This document shows positions 1-15,307 of a stretch of DNA of 64,000 nucleotides, piece by piece. This DNA is from Aphrophora alni (Eukaryota; Arthropoda; Insecta; Hemiptera; Aphrophoridae), in NCBI GenBank assembly GCA_963513935.1, contig OY740769.1:73611712-73675711 (forward strand). Direction: 5' to 3'. The stretch's first letter is position 1. Every line of letters begins with the position of its first letter. The position numbers were made by a program, and so were the translations under genes. Below the pieces are notes generated by a model. That model did no database searches. It saw nothing but the letters and a program-made list of their open reading frames with translations, and had not been told where the DNA came from.

Positions 1-338
1 TTAATCTAAACCTATTCAATAAAATTTTATTTTCACCTACTTACATCAACAGTTAACAAATAAATGGAAGTCATACCACTGACCATGCAGGTCACCAGAT
101 CATGTCTTTGGATTTTTGCATATGGGGATGGATGAAGGAAAATGTTTACGAGGTCAAAGTAAATTCCCGTGAGGCGATACTTGCTCGTATTAATGAAGCT
201 TTTACGAAGTTAAAAGAGAGCCCTTTTGAACTACGAAAAGTAACAAGAGCAATCCTTAAACGTGCAGAAAAATGCATTGAAGTTGATGGAGACACTTTTG
301 AGAATTTACTATAATTTTATTGGATAGGTTTAGATTAA
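1..338 (+). mobile_element. Mariner-type transposon, internally deleted, with TIRs
   Basis: Bases 1-28 and 311-338 are near-perfect inverted repeats (left starts TTAATCTAAACCTATTCAAT, right ends ATTGGATAGGTTTAGATTAA). Between them is only the C-terminal tail of a transposase, so this is a deletion derivative of an autonomous element. The transposase stop codon lies at the inner edge of the right repeat, as in compact mariner elements. The left repeat starts at the window edge, so the target duplication cannot be read and the left end could extend further out. Confidence 0.6.
102..314 (+). pseudogene. Mariner-superfamily transposase, C-terminal fragment
   Basis: The 70-residue frame begins with MSLDFCIWGWMKENVY, which resembles the region just past the last catalytic acidic residue of insect IS630/Tc1/mariner transposases (pattern SPLDFFLWG-K-VY). 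It ends in CIEVDGDTFENLL, like the usual C-terminus. The catalytic core and DNA-binding domain are missing. Just upstream, the expected arginine-serine-proline-aspartate stretch is disrupted by a frame change near position 95, so the fragment is not functional. It lies inside the TIR pair at 1-338. Family placement rests on remembered motif patterns; the exact family (possibly the type carrying DUF4817) is uncertain. Confidence 0.6.
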
Positions 339-2029
339 GGTTTTTCTGTTTGATTTTACTTTTAACTGTTTAAAATAAAAATTAATTTAAATGAACATCT
401 ATTAATTTTCTTTATACCTTGTTTGCACCGTTTTGTTCAGAATTAAATTTTCTACAATTTTTATTATCAAATTTGATCTGTTTATTGGTAAAATAACAAA
501 GTTATTGTTGGTCCAAATGTAAGAAAATGTGTTTTTTTACTACAATTTTTGAATTTTACACTGGTTTTCTCAAAAACTAATTAACTTACAGTTCTGGGAC
601 CTGTGTATTCAATTTGTCAGGTCAGAAACCATAAGAAACAATTGAATTTGCCTTTTAATTTATTCCAAGAATTCCAGGAGGCCTTTATTTAACCCAGGGT
701 ACAAAATTCTGGGGGAAATCTTTCTCTAGTCGTAACTCGCTAATGAAGCATTTCCGGACCTATGTTTATATAACTTTTTTCTTTACTTTTACATGTAGAA
801 TGTGCTCCAAAGTTTCTGCATATCTTCGTGAATCACCCGGTATATATTTGTCAATATTAATGGTAATTACTAAACTAGAAAGGAGTAAGGATTTTCTTCT
901 TGTATATTATTATAGGCTAAACAAAGACATTGATTAAAACAAATATATTGTATTGTCTATGAATTTAAGAAGGATTAACTCCTATTTCCACAAGAAGGTA
1001 TTTTTTGTTGTGAAAATTAATAGTTTTCTATTAATTATTGATTAACAACTTTTTCCTCAGTTTTGCAACAATGTCTTTGTAAAAATGCCTTGTAACAATT
1101 TAAAGACAAAGTGGGGAATGATTTATTAGTGTCAATAATTTTTACTTTTCTAGTAACCAAGTTGTACATATTGGAAATATAAACTATATATTTACATGTA
1201 TCCAATACAAATGCTTGCTTTATATCAAAATTCATATTTTGAAGACTACTTTAAAGATAATATAAGAGTATAATTTGATAATAAGAAAAAGCTTCACACT
1301 TTTTTTTTACATTTATTTTTATTGTGATTTATGATTATGGTTGAACGTCTATCTGTGAACATACTACTATTGAAATAAATTACTTTATTTCTAAATTTGA
1401 AATAAGGTTTGTAGCTATGACACCTGGTTATGAATAACATTCGAAAATAATGATTAATTAAACATAATTCAAGAAGAGTACTTAAATATTGGCTAAGTTC
1501 GATTAAGAAAACAAAGAGATAAGAGGTTATGATAATAGAATCAATGCATATTCATTTAGTTTTTAAAAGGGATAGAAATTACTTTGTAATTTATGAAAAT
1601 AGTTAAGACTCACTTTTTAAACTTTCTACATGAACGAAATAATTAAAATCCCAACTAAATATCCCAATATTTTGTTTTAAACAAATATGACAGTAAAACT
1701 TGATTTCACTATGTTTTGGAGAAATTACTTTAATATTATCTTTGGTTTAATGTAAACTAAATATGGATTCAATTGAACCATTGAAAACCTTACTGCTAGT
1801 AAATTAAATGATACAAATGTGATGACAGAGTATCTGGTATATTGTGACTAAACTATTTATTGTTTTCTTCATAACCTCACCTCGGTTCTTAGATTAAAAT
1901 TTTGGTTATGCTACTATTTTATATATTCACATTATTTGTTTTAGACTTTATTTATATTATTTATTTTACCTGAGTAAAACCTCTACTAACAATTTACCTA
2001 AATTAATATAAATAAATTAGTTTCTTTAC
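339..2029. other. No gene seen; AT-rich DNA
   Basis: Both strands hold only short, low-complexity frames. The one recognisable item is the probable dispersed repeat at 545-850. If the exon at 2030-2230 belongs to a live gene, this stretch would be its downstream intron or 3' flank. Confidence 0.5.
545..850. repeat. Probable dispersed repeat ending in CACCCGGTATAT
   Basis: The stretch ends in the phrase ATCTTCGTGAATCACCCGGT, which I associate with the ends of interspersed repeats in insect genomes. It contains a small frame at 743-937 without similarity to a known protein. No second copy occurs in this window, so the call rests on recollection of the motif, not on an internal comparison. Confidence 0.3.
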
Positions 2030-2230
2030 CAAGAGAGCAATAGAGGAAATATGTCAATGATAAAATCCATGAAGCAGCCACAGGGGAAGGTTTGAAAACT
2101 TCAAAGATTTCTACAAGAAGAACTCCAAAACACTTTATTGTTCCTGGGATAAGAAGGCTGACTGTTACACTTCCACATAAAACAAGCCATCCCCATCCAC
2201 CATCCGGAGGAACATATTCATATTCCACTT
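2030..2230 (-). CDS. Monocarboxylate transporter-like (SLC16 family), single exon
   Basis: The reading frame contains VPPDGGWGWLVLCGS, the signature at the start of transmembrane helix 1 in SLC16 (MCT) proteins, followed by PGTIKCFGVLLVEIFEVF and AASWILSLTYFLYCSLG, which match helices 1-2. SLC16 proteins are 12-helix membrane carriers that move monocarboxylates or related small molecules, usually with protons. The exon has a pyrimidine-rich acceptor ending TTCTGTTCTAG before 2230 and a donor G|GTAAAG after 2030. Both borders are phase 1, so the 201-bp exon is symmetrical. It encodes about 67 residues; a full protein has about 450-700. No other exon of this gene is recognisable here. The next exon would lie left of the window or be too diverged to see. 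It could also be a lone pseudogene exon, but the frame and splice sites are clean. Confidence 0.8.
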
Positions 2231-4159
2231 CTAGAACAGAAAATAAACAAATAAAATACCTCAATAATTACAATTACAATAAGAAGTAAATAATTTTCTT
2301 TAGACTATAATAATACATTTATATCACTGCAACCAACTCCTCTTTAACCAATAAATGTTGCAAAGTTAAATTTAGAAACAGAAAAGTAACAGAATATTAA
2401 ACAGCCAAAACACTATAATAGATTTATTTTGTAATAAATACACATTAAAAAAACATAAAAGAACATACATACATGTCTTTGACTCTATGTGTCATATTAT
2501 GTGTGTACAAATTTTATTCAAGGATGAGTGTTACTGAAATACTATTAATCGTGTTTAATGAACCTTTTGACTGGGAGCACTTTCTTCTGAACGTGTGTAA
2601 GCCCAAGTTTACCATGAACTATTAACAAATAAAAGGACCTGCTATTTAGGAGATGTTAAATCTTATAAACCACAATTGTATCTGTGAAATTAGAAGCTTG
2701 TTACGAAGCTAAATCAGCTGACATAGAATATAATACTTTCTAAACTCCCAAGAAAGGAACTGACCGACAATTTCCAATGGTTAACTAGTTATTACATATC
2801 TCGAAAGTCACCGGTATAGAATCAGGATTAAGAATTCTCTTCTCAAATGAAACTTGAACAAGAAATGGAATTACAGAATACATATGACTATATGAGTTGC
2901 TCAAAGAGAGATAGGATTAATGTCATCTTTTGTGTAAAGAAAAACAGAGCTTGTTCATAGAAATATATCATAAGTGTTAGAAAATTAACTTAATGTAATC
3001 ATTTGGAAGCTTTTAGTTTACCTGAATTAATGTGGCAATAAGAGTACTGAATGCCTCCTTTAGATAGAGTCAACTTCCTTACATGTTTATAAATTAAAAT
3101 AAAAGAACAAAAACAATAAATGTTTACAGTGTAGCACTAAAAGTACACTGTACATTTTCTACACCTTCAATTTATTCATAGGTAGTGTTGCACTTTTCAT
3201 ACACTATATGCGACTAATATGAAAGTAACATATGTGAAACTCTGTTGTTATCAGCACATTATTTTGTGGTTTAAATTAAGAGAAACCATCCATTTAATAA
3301 AGTGGTTAAATATTACAGCTCATAACATTATAGCCAAATGGAATATACAATCCGAATCTAGCAAAGAATTAATTTTTTAAAACAAAAACACGATGGTTTT
3401 GTCTTAGTTGTATACAAATAAAATATTTGAACAGGGTGTACAGAAAAATAAATACTGTACATTTTCAAGATATTTCAGCCATAAATCTTTAATATATAAC
3501 CAACTCCATTTATAATTTAAACTAAATCCATTTAATTTACACAACCTTCATGAAAACACTATAAATTAAACTTATACCTATTAGCCTAATTCTGATATTT
3601 TAGACAAATTATTTCCTACATAGAGGAATACAAGGTTAAAGCGTAGACATTATTATAAGGTCAATTAATTATAACCTTCTGTTTATTATTCGTAATTGAT
3701 AAATTGAACTATTAGACTTAATTATTACAAAACAACAGCTGCTTTATAACAATGTGATGAGTGCTTCATTAAATTTAATGAAATGAGTTTGTGAAATTGG
3801 CAGCCAGACAAATTCATTTCCTGGTAATGAAACCAAGATAATGAAACAAATATCATTCTTTTATTAATTCATGTATATTAATTATTTTTTATCTTAAATT
3901 GATATCATACCCAAACATTACACTTTTTCATTGTTGGAAAGAAATAACAAAAATAAATGTGTAATTATTGTGATAGCTGGAAAAATCTAAATAACTGCAT
4001 TTATTGAAAACATATTTTGAACGGCTGAAAGTTGTCAAGTTTCTTAAATAAAATATACTACTACTCGTTTCACTCATGTTGGCAACTCAACCTTAGTGAA
4101 CCCTAGTCCTTAGGGACTACAAAATTGAGGGAATGTCATAAAAAGCCTTAGGACTGACT
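2231..4159. other. No gene seen; possible upstream intron of the SLC16-like gene
   Basis: AT-rich sequence without a convincing frame or repeat on either strand. It lies upstream, in the minus direction, of the SLC16 exon, so intron is the simplest reading if that gene is live. Confidence 0.4.
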
Positions 4160-4320
4160 ATGAGAAAATATAATGTTTGTGTTTTGGTCTATACCAGTTA
4201 CACCAAATCTTGAACTATATCAACAAATTCCTTATGTATTAAATTCTGAACCAAATCGGTTCAATGGTTTCTGAGAAACCAGTGCTGACTGATATACAGA
4301 CAAAAAAACCACTTCTTGTG
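4160..4320 (+). repeat. Short dispersed-repeat fragment
   Basis: The stretch contains AACCAAATCGGTTCAATGGT followed by a GATATACAGACAAAAA tail. This layout (an AAATCGGT core, then a run of short tail repeats) is like that of the better-supported repeats at 15.3 and 21.0 kb. Relationship inferred from theme only. Confidence 0.3.
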
Positions 4321-4336
4321 CTTAATGGTAACCAAA

Positions 4337-4340
<4 letters not shown>

Positions 4341-4377
<37 letters not shown>
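4341..4377. repeat. (AT)n microsatellite
   Basis: Uninterrupted AT dinucleotide tract of about 37 bp. Confidence 0.95.
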
Positions 4378-4378
<1 letters not shown>

Positions 4379-4629
4379 CATCCTCTTGCTCCATAAAATT
4401 AATAAAAGAAAACAATTATTAACTACATTACCGATTAAGGGATCAGTATATGATATAATTTGACATCAATTTATTGATACTGTAAACCATTGTTTGCAAA
4501 TAAGGGGAGCTATAGATGTGATTTCTGTAACTTTATGGACAATACATTTTATGTGTTTTATACATGGACAATAGTGTTTTATAGTGTAAAATTTAATTTA
4601 AACATATTATAACGAAATAGAGGGCTCCA

Positions 4630-5200
4630 AAAAGGTCAGTGCTCGGCAGGCCATAAGTTGTAAAGAGTTGAAAGGGTTGACAGCTAGAAAAACTATTCTA
4701 ACATCAGTCACGGATCTCAAGGAGTCAAATAAACCATTCCAAAAGTCAATGCCTTTAACTGAAAATGTTTGAAATGGACCAATGAAAGAAATTGCGTCAG
4801 TCCTGAAATAACGTAAAAGATTTAAAATAAGGCAATGAAGGAAGAGGATCGGAAGAAAGCGTTTGAAAAGAGAACTTATAAATAGGGGTGGAAGAGAAGC
4901 GCACGAGGTTCTTTTTGGTTGTTAACTGATTGAAGGAGGGAGTTCCGGAGCAAGTGTTTCTTTAGTAGAAAAGAAGATTCGTCGAAAAGATCAAGGCAAA
5001 TCGATCCATCTACTGGCAGTCTACACGGGAACCACGTGCAAGGAACCAGGAACATCGGAGCTGTGATAAAACTTCCAAGCCGATAAGTACAAATTAATGG
5101 ACAATCTCAATTAAGTAAACCACCACCAAATTCTATTTTATATGTAAATTATAGTCATGAAAGAACCTCACGAACGCGTAAAGAGAAAATAAATAAAATA
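4630..5200 (+). promoter_or_regulatory. Candidate solo LTR or TATA promoter
   Basis: This stretch is less AT-rich than its surroundings. It has a strong TATA box (TATAAATAG at 4877), a GC-richer body, and an AATAAA signal at 5188 about 310 bp downstream. That order (TATA, then poly-A signal) is what U3-R-U5 of an LTR would give. No open frame of length follows. I could not define terminal TG/CA borders or a target duplication, so an unrelated promoter with a short transcript is equally possible. Confidence 0.3.
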
Positions 5201-6480
5201 ATATATTTCAGTTAGCCGGAGCATTTTATAAAAATAATTAAAAATAAAAATTATGATGCACTCTTATTTCTTTATTTTAGGTTAGGACATTGTAGAATTA
5301 GTAATTTATATGTAACGATGTACTTAGAATAAGTAGTAGGTTTAGACGTTAATTGATAAGTACGGTATTAAGTGCATCAGATTTGGACAATAATTGATTT
5401 TTATTGTAAATGATTTAAACTTAATGTTATAATTAAAGAGAAAGTTAAATTCTAGAAGTGTTGAAGTGTATTTGTTATAATATTTTATTCTTTATCAAGT
5501 TTGTTCCTATTTACAACAATGCCGGCAATTTTATAGGACATTGTGAAATTATAATATTAGCGGAAAATATTGTTTTTAAGTAGTCTACAAGAACAAAAGT
5601 GCCATTAATCGGAGTTTTTAAATAAAAAATGATCATACAAAATTAATTAATTTTGGCTAAAAGTACAATTTAAATATAAAATGGTTGATATGTTTGTTAT
5701 TTACATTATAATTTGAAATTATTACGATATAGACCTTAGTTAATTAACATTTATTTGTAAAGTCTTTTTGTCCTCATACTTTTTTCATATATTTTACTCT
5801 TAACTGAAATATTAGTAGTTTTATACATTACATTAGTCACGTTCTTCAAAATTACCGTTAACTTCATCATCGTTAAAATCAGAAAAAAATTTCAATTTGC
5901 ATCTCTTAAAAATATTGTTTGATTTGCCGTTATACCTATTAAGTTTAAAATATTAGGTTTCATTTCAAAGTAGTAGATAATTTCCTTCTATAAATAGATC
6001 TACGCTTTCTTTAAAAACGGAAATTCCGATGACGAAATCGGTACTGAAATGAACATAATGACAATGAAAACTGAATAAAACCTTGTGAGCTAAGTTGAAT
6101 AGTGTTTCTTGAAAAGAACTGCAGGATTTGATTATTACTTTACCCAGTAGGCTATAGAGTACATTTGCTAATCGTCAAAAATTTCGACCTCTGTTGTTTT
6201 CACTGATCTTCTAGTTTTATAATCTTAAGAAACAGAAAAATTTATTTTCGAGATGCAGTCCCCCGTGTGGTTGTATTGAAATTTAGAAAAAGCGAATTAA
6301 AAATGGCAACCATTATAAACAGTTTTTTGTTAATATCTGATGTGTTAACTTCTAACACACTAAATTAGCAGATTTCAATTCTACATGGTACCAACCCCAC
6401 TTCTACACGATGATATTGTCAACAATGTAATTTCGAACCTTAAGCTGTCAATAAAATGTGATATTCGTATAGTTACAAGA
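5201..6480. other. No gene seen
   Basis: AT-rich DNA with no convincing coding frame, RNA gene or repeat structure. Confidence 0.4.
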
Positions 6481-6517
6481 TCCAGGAGGTACGAGTAACT
6501 AACACGATGATAGGTAC

Positions 6518-6735
6518 AGTGGAACAGGCCTTAAGAAGGCACTTCGCAAATCGGGTGAAAACGCTGTACTATTCTAGAAGGAAACGTTAAGGGGTGCGAG
6601 GAGGGAAAGTCTCAGGTAGCTGGCGATTCGGAGGCAAAGTCAATGTTTGTGGAACGGTGTTATTTTCCGACATAATCCACCTCTTCCTCTACCGCCCCGC
6701 ACCGGGCACAAGTGCCTTCTTAGGGCTGTTCCACT
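6518..6735. repeat. Foldback element with about 25-bp inverted arms, GC-richer
   Basis: The left arm at 6518-6543 begins AGTGGAACAGGCC and the right arm at 6711-6735 ends GGGCTGTTCCACT. They are inverted copies with one gap and one mismatch. The enclosed ~170 bp is clearly GC-richer than the flanks. A frame at 6594-6839 runs across it but has no family similarity and starts within the element, so I do not call it a gene. Just outside, near 6790, is a small hairpin CTCGAGCGAAGCGAG. A non-autonomous foldback or MITE-like element fits best. Confidence 0.55.
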
Positions 6736-6839
6736 ATAGTTTAGGCTCCGTCATATATGTACAGCTTCAGGAGCTACCAGGGCAGAGACACTGGCTCGAG
6801 CGAAGCGAGTGGATACTGTATAACAATATATACACATAA

Positions 6840-8090
6840 ATAGAGCCTAGCCTACGTCAAGAAAGTAGTGATATACATAATTACGAGATTCAGAAAACCT
6901 GTGTAACTTCTGTTTTAATCAAACTTACTCTACTCAGGAAAACCCCCTGTTCTGAAATTATTACTGGATTTATAAGACCTTTGAATAAGATATTATACCC
7001 GAAACAAATGTATGTACAGTGCTAAATAATACAATTTGTCCTTAATTTACAAGATGTAATTCATTTAAGTAATAATTAAGAGATTTTTGTTTTCTTTTAA
7101 TAACTCTGTTATTCCTCAGCCTACAACAAAAAAATAAAATAAATAACAGTAGTGTTATTACAACTTTTACCCTGGCTCTAGTTTAATTTCACTTGAATTC
7201 ATTCGGAAATACCTCGAATTTGCGATTTTTTTAAACATTTAAAGAGCCAGTGGTTTTTAAACAGTTAGAGATAACGAAAAATATCCAAGAATAAAAAAAA
7301 AAAGAAAATAATGTGTTTTATCCTGATGTGTTTAAATAATATTGGATAATACCTCTAGTTTTAACTCAAAAAATCGTAGGATAATATTTAAACTTTTTTA
7401 CAACTTTTGTACTTATCGAATAAAACAGCGGTCACGCCTGTTTCAATCGCCCTGTATTTGTACTGTATAAAATGGAACTTTTAAAAAACACAATATTTTA
7501 TAAGGAGCCCTTCTTTCTTGAAATTAAAGACTCTGAGAATACTCTTCATCAGAAATCGAAGCGTCTTTGTCAAGGAATGTATTTATTTGCAGTTTCCTTA
7601 TGAGTTTAAATAGTAAAAAAAAGTTGCTCTTGTTTTCTTGTTTGTTTAAATACTTGTTTACCAGTGGTTCTGTAAAGAGTAGACCTTGCTCATTGGATGT
7701 TTTAATCTAATAAATCGTTCTTGTATCTCAATGTGGCTCAGCCTATCGCGACGTGACATGCAACAATATTTCTAATCAAGTAATATCAGTAAATATACGT
7801 GTAATATCACAGCTGCTGTACACGAACAAGGAGAAATAACAAAAGTTAAATGCTTTATGAATGACTTGCTGCTTGCACTGTGATTGTGGTTTACCGTTCT
7901 TGTGGACGACAGTGCTCTGAGCTTTTTACCCCCTTGTTTAAGTCGGTAGATCAATTTGTTAATGGTTTATATTATACAATAATAATATTTAATTAAATCA
8001 TTTCTGATCAGCGATTTGGAAAAAAATACAAGTTATTTTAAGTTTTATAAGCTCATAAAACAGAAGAATTGCTAATTTGAAGTTTTGTAA
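6840..8090. other. No gene seen
   Basis: AT-rich flank between the foldback and the satellite. No supported coding frame or RNA gene. Confidence 0.4.
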
Positions 8091-8093
8091 CTA

Positions 8094-9230
8094 AAGAATA
8101 AGTTATTGTTTACTTCTCAATAAGTTGCAGTTTACCTGTTAATAAGTTACCGTTACTACGTCAATATAAGGCCATTTACTTGACAATAAGTTGCTGTTTA
8201 CTTATCAATAAGTAGCAGTTTACCTGTTAATAAGTTACCTTTTATACGTTAATATAAGGCCATTTCCTTGACAATAAGTTGCTGTTTACTTATCAATAAG
8301 TTGCAGTTTACCTGTTAATAAGTAATCATTTATACGTCAATATAAGGCCATTTACTTGACAATAAGTTGCTGTTTACTTATCAATAAGTTGCAGTTTACC
8401 TGTTAATAAGTAATCGTTTATACGTCAATATAAGGCCATTTACTTGATAATAATTTGCTGTTTACTTATCAATAAGTAGCAGTTTACCTGTTAATAAGTA
8501 ATCGTTTATACGTCAATATAAGGCCATTTCCTTGACAATAAGTTGCTGTTTACTTATCAATAAGTTGCAGTTTACCTGTTAATAAGTAATCGTTTATACG
8601 TCAATATAAGGCCATTTCCTTGACAATAAGTTGCTGTTTACTTATCAATAAGTTGCAGTTTACCTGTTAATAAGTAATCGTTTATACGTCAATATAAGGC
8701 CATTTACTTGACAATAAGTTGCTGTTTACTTATTAATAAATAGCAGTTTACCTGTTAATAAGTTACCGTTTATACGTCAATATAAGGCCATTTACTTGAT
8801 AATAAGTTGCTGTTTACTTATCAATAAGTTATCGTTTGTACGTCAATATAAGGCCATTTACTTGATAATAAGTTGCTGTTTACTTATCAATAAGTTGCTG
8901 TTTACCTGTTAATAAGTTACCGTTTGTACGTCAATATAAGGCCATTTACTTGACAATAAGTTGCTATTTACTTATCAATAAGTTGCAGTTTACCTGTTAA
9001 TAAGTTACCGTTTATACGTCAATATAAGGCCATTTACTAGACAATAAGTTGCTTTTTAATTATCAATAAGTTGCAGTTTACCTGTTAATAAGTTACCGTT
9101 TATACGTCAATATAAGGCCATTTACTTGATAATAAGTTGCTGTTTACTTATCAATAAGTTGCTGTTTACCCGTTAATAGGTTACCGTTTAAACGTCAATG
9201 TAAGGCCGTTTACTTGACAATAAGTTGCCG
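8094..9230. repeat. 88-bp higher-order satellite of four 22-bp monomers
   Basis: About 13 tandem units, easily counted by the phrase AATATAAGGCC at 8163, 8251, 8339, 8427 and onward every 88 bp. Each unit divides into four related 22-mers, for example TTGACAATAAGTTGCTGTTT(AC) followed by TTATCAATAAGTTGCAGTTT(AC). One spacing, 8779 to 8845, is 66 bp: exactly one monomer has been lost there. Units are very similar in the middle and more diverged at the right edge, as unequal exchange would produce. Confidence 0.95.
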
Positions 9231-9735
9231 TTTATTGTAAATGTAGGGCTGTTTACTAGTCAATAGGTTCAGTAAACAGCCTTTTACTTGTTCATGTAGG
9301 GCGATTTACTAGTCAATAGGTTGGCAGTAAACTGCCTTTTACTTGTTAATGTAGGGCTGTTTACTAGTCAATAGGTTGTCAGTAAACTGCCTTTTACTTG
9401 TTCATGTAGGGCGATTTACTAGTCAATAGGTTGTCAGTAAACTGCCTTTTACTTGTTAATGTAGGGCTGTTTACTAGTCAATAGGTTGTCAGTAAACGGC
9501 CTTTTACTTGTTAATGTAGGGCTGTTTACTAGTCAATAGGTTGTCAGTAAACTGCCTTTACTTGTTAATGTAGGGCTGTTTACTAGTCAATAGGTTGTCA
9601 GTAAACTACCTTTTACTTGATAATGTAGGGCTGTTTACTGGTCAAGAAGTTTTCGTTCACTCGTCAGTAAGTTGCTTTTTACTTGTTATTGTAGGGCAAT
9701 CTACTGGTTATAAGATGCCAGTTTACTTGTCAAAA
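9231..9735. repeat. 55-bp satellite adjoining the 88-bp array
   Basis: About 8 tandem units marked by TGTAGGG at 9242, 9295, 9350, 9405, 9460, 9515, 9569 and 9624, mostly 55 bp apart. Units at 9295 and 9405 share GCGATTTAC while those at 9350 and 9460 share GCTGTTTAC, giving a local 110-bp dimer. Words such as GTTTAC, TTACTTG and GTCAATA are shared with the 88-bp array, so the two probably descend from one monomer. Confidence 0.9.
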
Positions 9736-9801
9736 AGGGGTAGATAAAATGGTACAACTACATATAATGAATGTTTGAAATATAAAGTTCAATATATGTA
9801 A

Positions 9802-13089
<3,288 letters not shown>

Positions 13090-14000
13090 TGAATTGTCTC
13101 ACATTACTGTGAACCAATTTTGATGTAATGTATGACAGCCCTAAGGATCAAATAAAACACACCTATACAAAAAATGTCGGTTATGGAGTTAACGGTCAAA
13201 TATTAACTGTAGACGCTTTTTAGAAGTTCGGATTTTGTTGCGATTTTTTAACTTACCCTCTTATGGGTTAAAAAAAAATTCCCTGGCTCGATATTTATTT
13301 AAAAGCTACACTTTTTAACCCATAAAAAGGTTAAGCAGGCGTATAATTATCGCACTAGGTATTTGTTCTATTTTAATGAAGCAGGATCGGCGAAGTGTTG
13401 AAGTATTGATCTGTGACAGCGAAGGCCCCCCAGTTGATTAATGACCTAGATTAAGTAGGCCTAAATGAAACTGGCTTTAATTAAGTCTTTCTACAAAACA
13501 GACTTTCTTTACCTACAGTAGGCCTACAGGACATTTATTGCGTCATTTTTAAGAACGAGTGACGGATAATTATTTGTAACTATTGATAGGCCTATACAGT
13601 ACTAGGTTGTCATCAAATGACAGAGACTGGAGCAGAGCGAGTTTCTTAGGTAATAAGATAGCCTATATATTGAACCCCAATTAATTGTATACAAAACATA
13701 ACATTAAGAATTAGTTTTTTATTTAAATGATAAAATTTTATTTAACATTTCGACATTTACATATTCTATGAGAGTTGGTGTTATAAAATGTTAGTTAGTT
13801 TTATGATTTAAAAGAAGAAAAATATAACTATTGTAATATACTCCTATACGGTACCTAACAACAGAAATTATAAAGATAACCTTTCATTGATGTTTTTGTT
13901 AACATAACCTCACATTGATTTGGTGGTAATTCTAACGAATCAACTGTTATTAAATTCGTAAAATTTGTTATGTTAAATAACGAAATGGTTTAAATTTTCA

Positions 14001-14002
<2 letters not shown>

Positions 14003-14036
<34 letters not shown>
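14003..14036. repeat. (TA)n microsatellite, length differs between copies
   Basis: 34 bp here against 42 bp at the allelic position 33493-33534. Confidence 0.95.
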
Positions 14037-14039
<3 letters not shown>

Positions 14040-14706
14040 CATATAATTTCTTTGTAAATTCCTGTAGGCTTAATGTGTTAAAATTTGTAATCAAGTTAAA
14101 ATTATGTGCATAAATAGTGATGATCAGTCTAATTGTTGTTAAGACACAGCATTATTTTACGTTCAATTTCAATGCTCTCACTAGATAATTATATTAAATT
14201 TTACACAGCTATTTTAGCCGTGGTTATGATGAGATCAAGAACCGTGATCATGGAATGTGCACTGATCATGTTCCTTAAAACACAGTAATACCATATGTAT
14301 CTATCGTCTTTACAGATCGTAAATTAGCTCTGTGTATTATTACATTCATTGGTTAGACAGAAAAGTCTGTCATTTGAATTCAAAACTCAGTTAGGCCTAT
14401 GCCTATTAGCCATTTTAACCTATTTTCCGTTCCAGCGATATCGTTATTAATTCGAATTCCACTCAATTATCTAGAATGATTGCTTAGAAATAGTTTAAAG
14501 TCGTTTTTACTAGCCAAATTTTGTAAGTTATGCAAGATAGTTTTTTAGGGTTTGTAACCAAAGGATCCTTATAAATTTCATGCGCGTTTTGTACATTTGT
14601 GGATCTGTAAGTAGCAAGCTACACAGACAAGACGATAAATCCTATATATTTTAAACTTCGCATTTTTATTCTTTGAATTGTTCCCATTTTAGGAAATATA
14701 TAGCGG

Positions 14707-14730
14707 TAATAATAATAATAATAATAATAA
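14707..14730. repeat. (AAT)n microsatellite, length differs between copies
   Basis: 24 bp here against 33 bp at 34185-34217. Confidence 0.95.
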
Positions 14731-15307
14731 CAAAAATTACAGTAAATGCTTTTCTTTTTGTGTGGGGTATTAAATAAAACTAGAAGTTATTCTGTTTACG
14801 AATAAAATGTATTAATAAATATTGAGCTTTATAAGTTATAAGGATAAAATAAAGCAATAAAGCTAAAGTTTCAAAATTATATTAATAATATAAATGAGCT
14901 ACAATTGTTTCGCCTTGCGGCATCATCGGGCAACAGTTGATAAATATTAAATAAACTGTACAAAAATATTGCACAAATGTTGTCATTTAACAACCTCCAA
15001 AATCTAATAAAAACCGACCAAAATTTATTCTTCACCAAAAATGTCAGTTGATTAGTTATCAGTCAATAATTGAAATTGGACGATGGGCCCTGTTTTAAAA
15101 ACAATATTTAAATAGTCTCTAAACTTGGATCGCATTTGTGCCATTCGCCCTCGAAGTAAATAATATTTCATTAATCGAGTTATTAATGACGGCTGTTAAG
15201 GTTCATTTTTGCTTTTTGCTAATTATTCGTGAAACGTAATTGGACACGAGTTTTTGTTATTAATTATCATATTTCAATAAAATTTGAAGGGAATCGATAG
15301 AACCAAT

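Noticed and set aside
2092..2289. 65-codon plus-strand frame
   Set aside because: Antisense shadow of the SLC16-like exon.
6594..6839. 81-codon plus-strand frame
   Set aside because: Spans the right arm of the foldback and resembles no protein family.
8094..9735. CRISPR-like array
   Set aside because: Units are contiguous tandem repeats without unique spacers, in a eukaryotic context.
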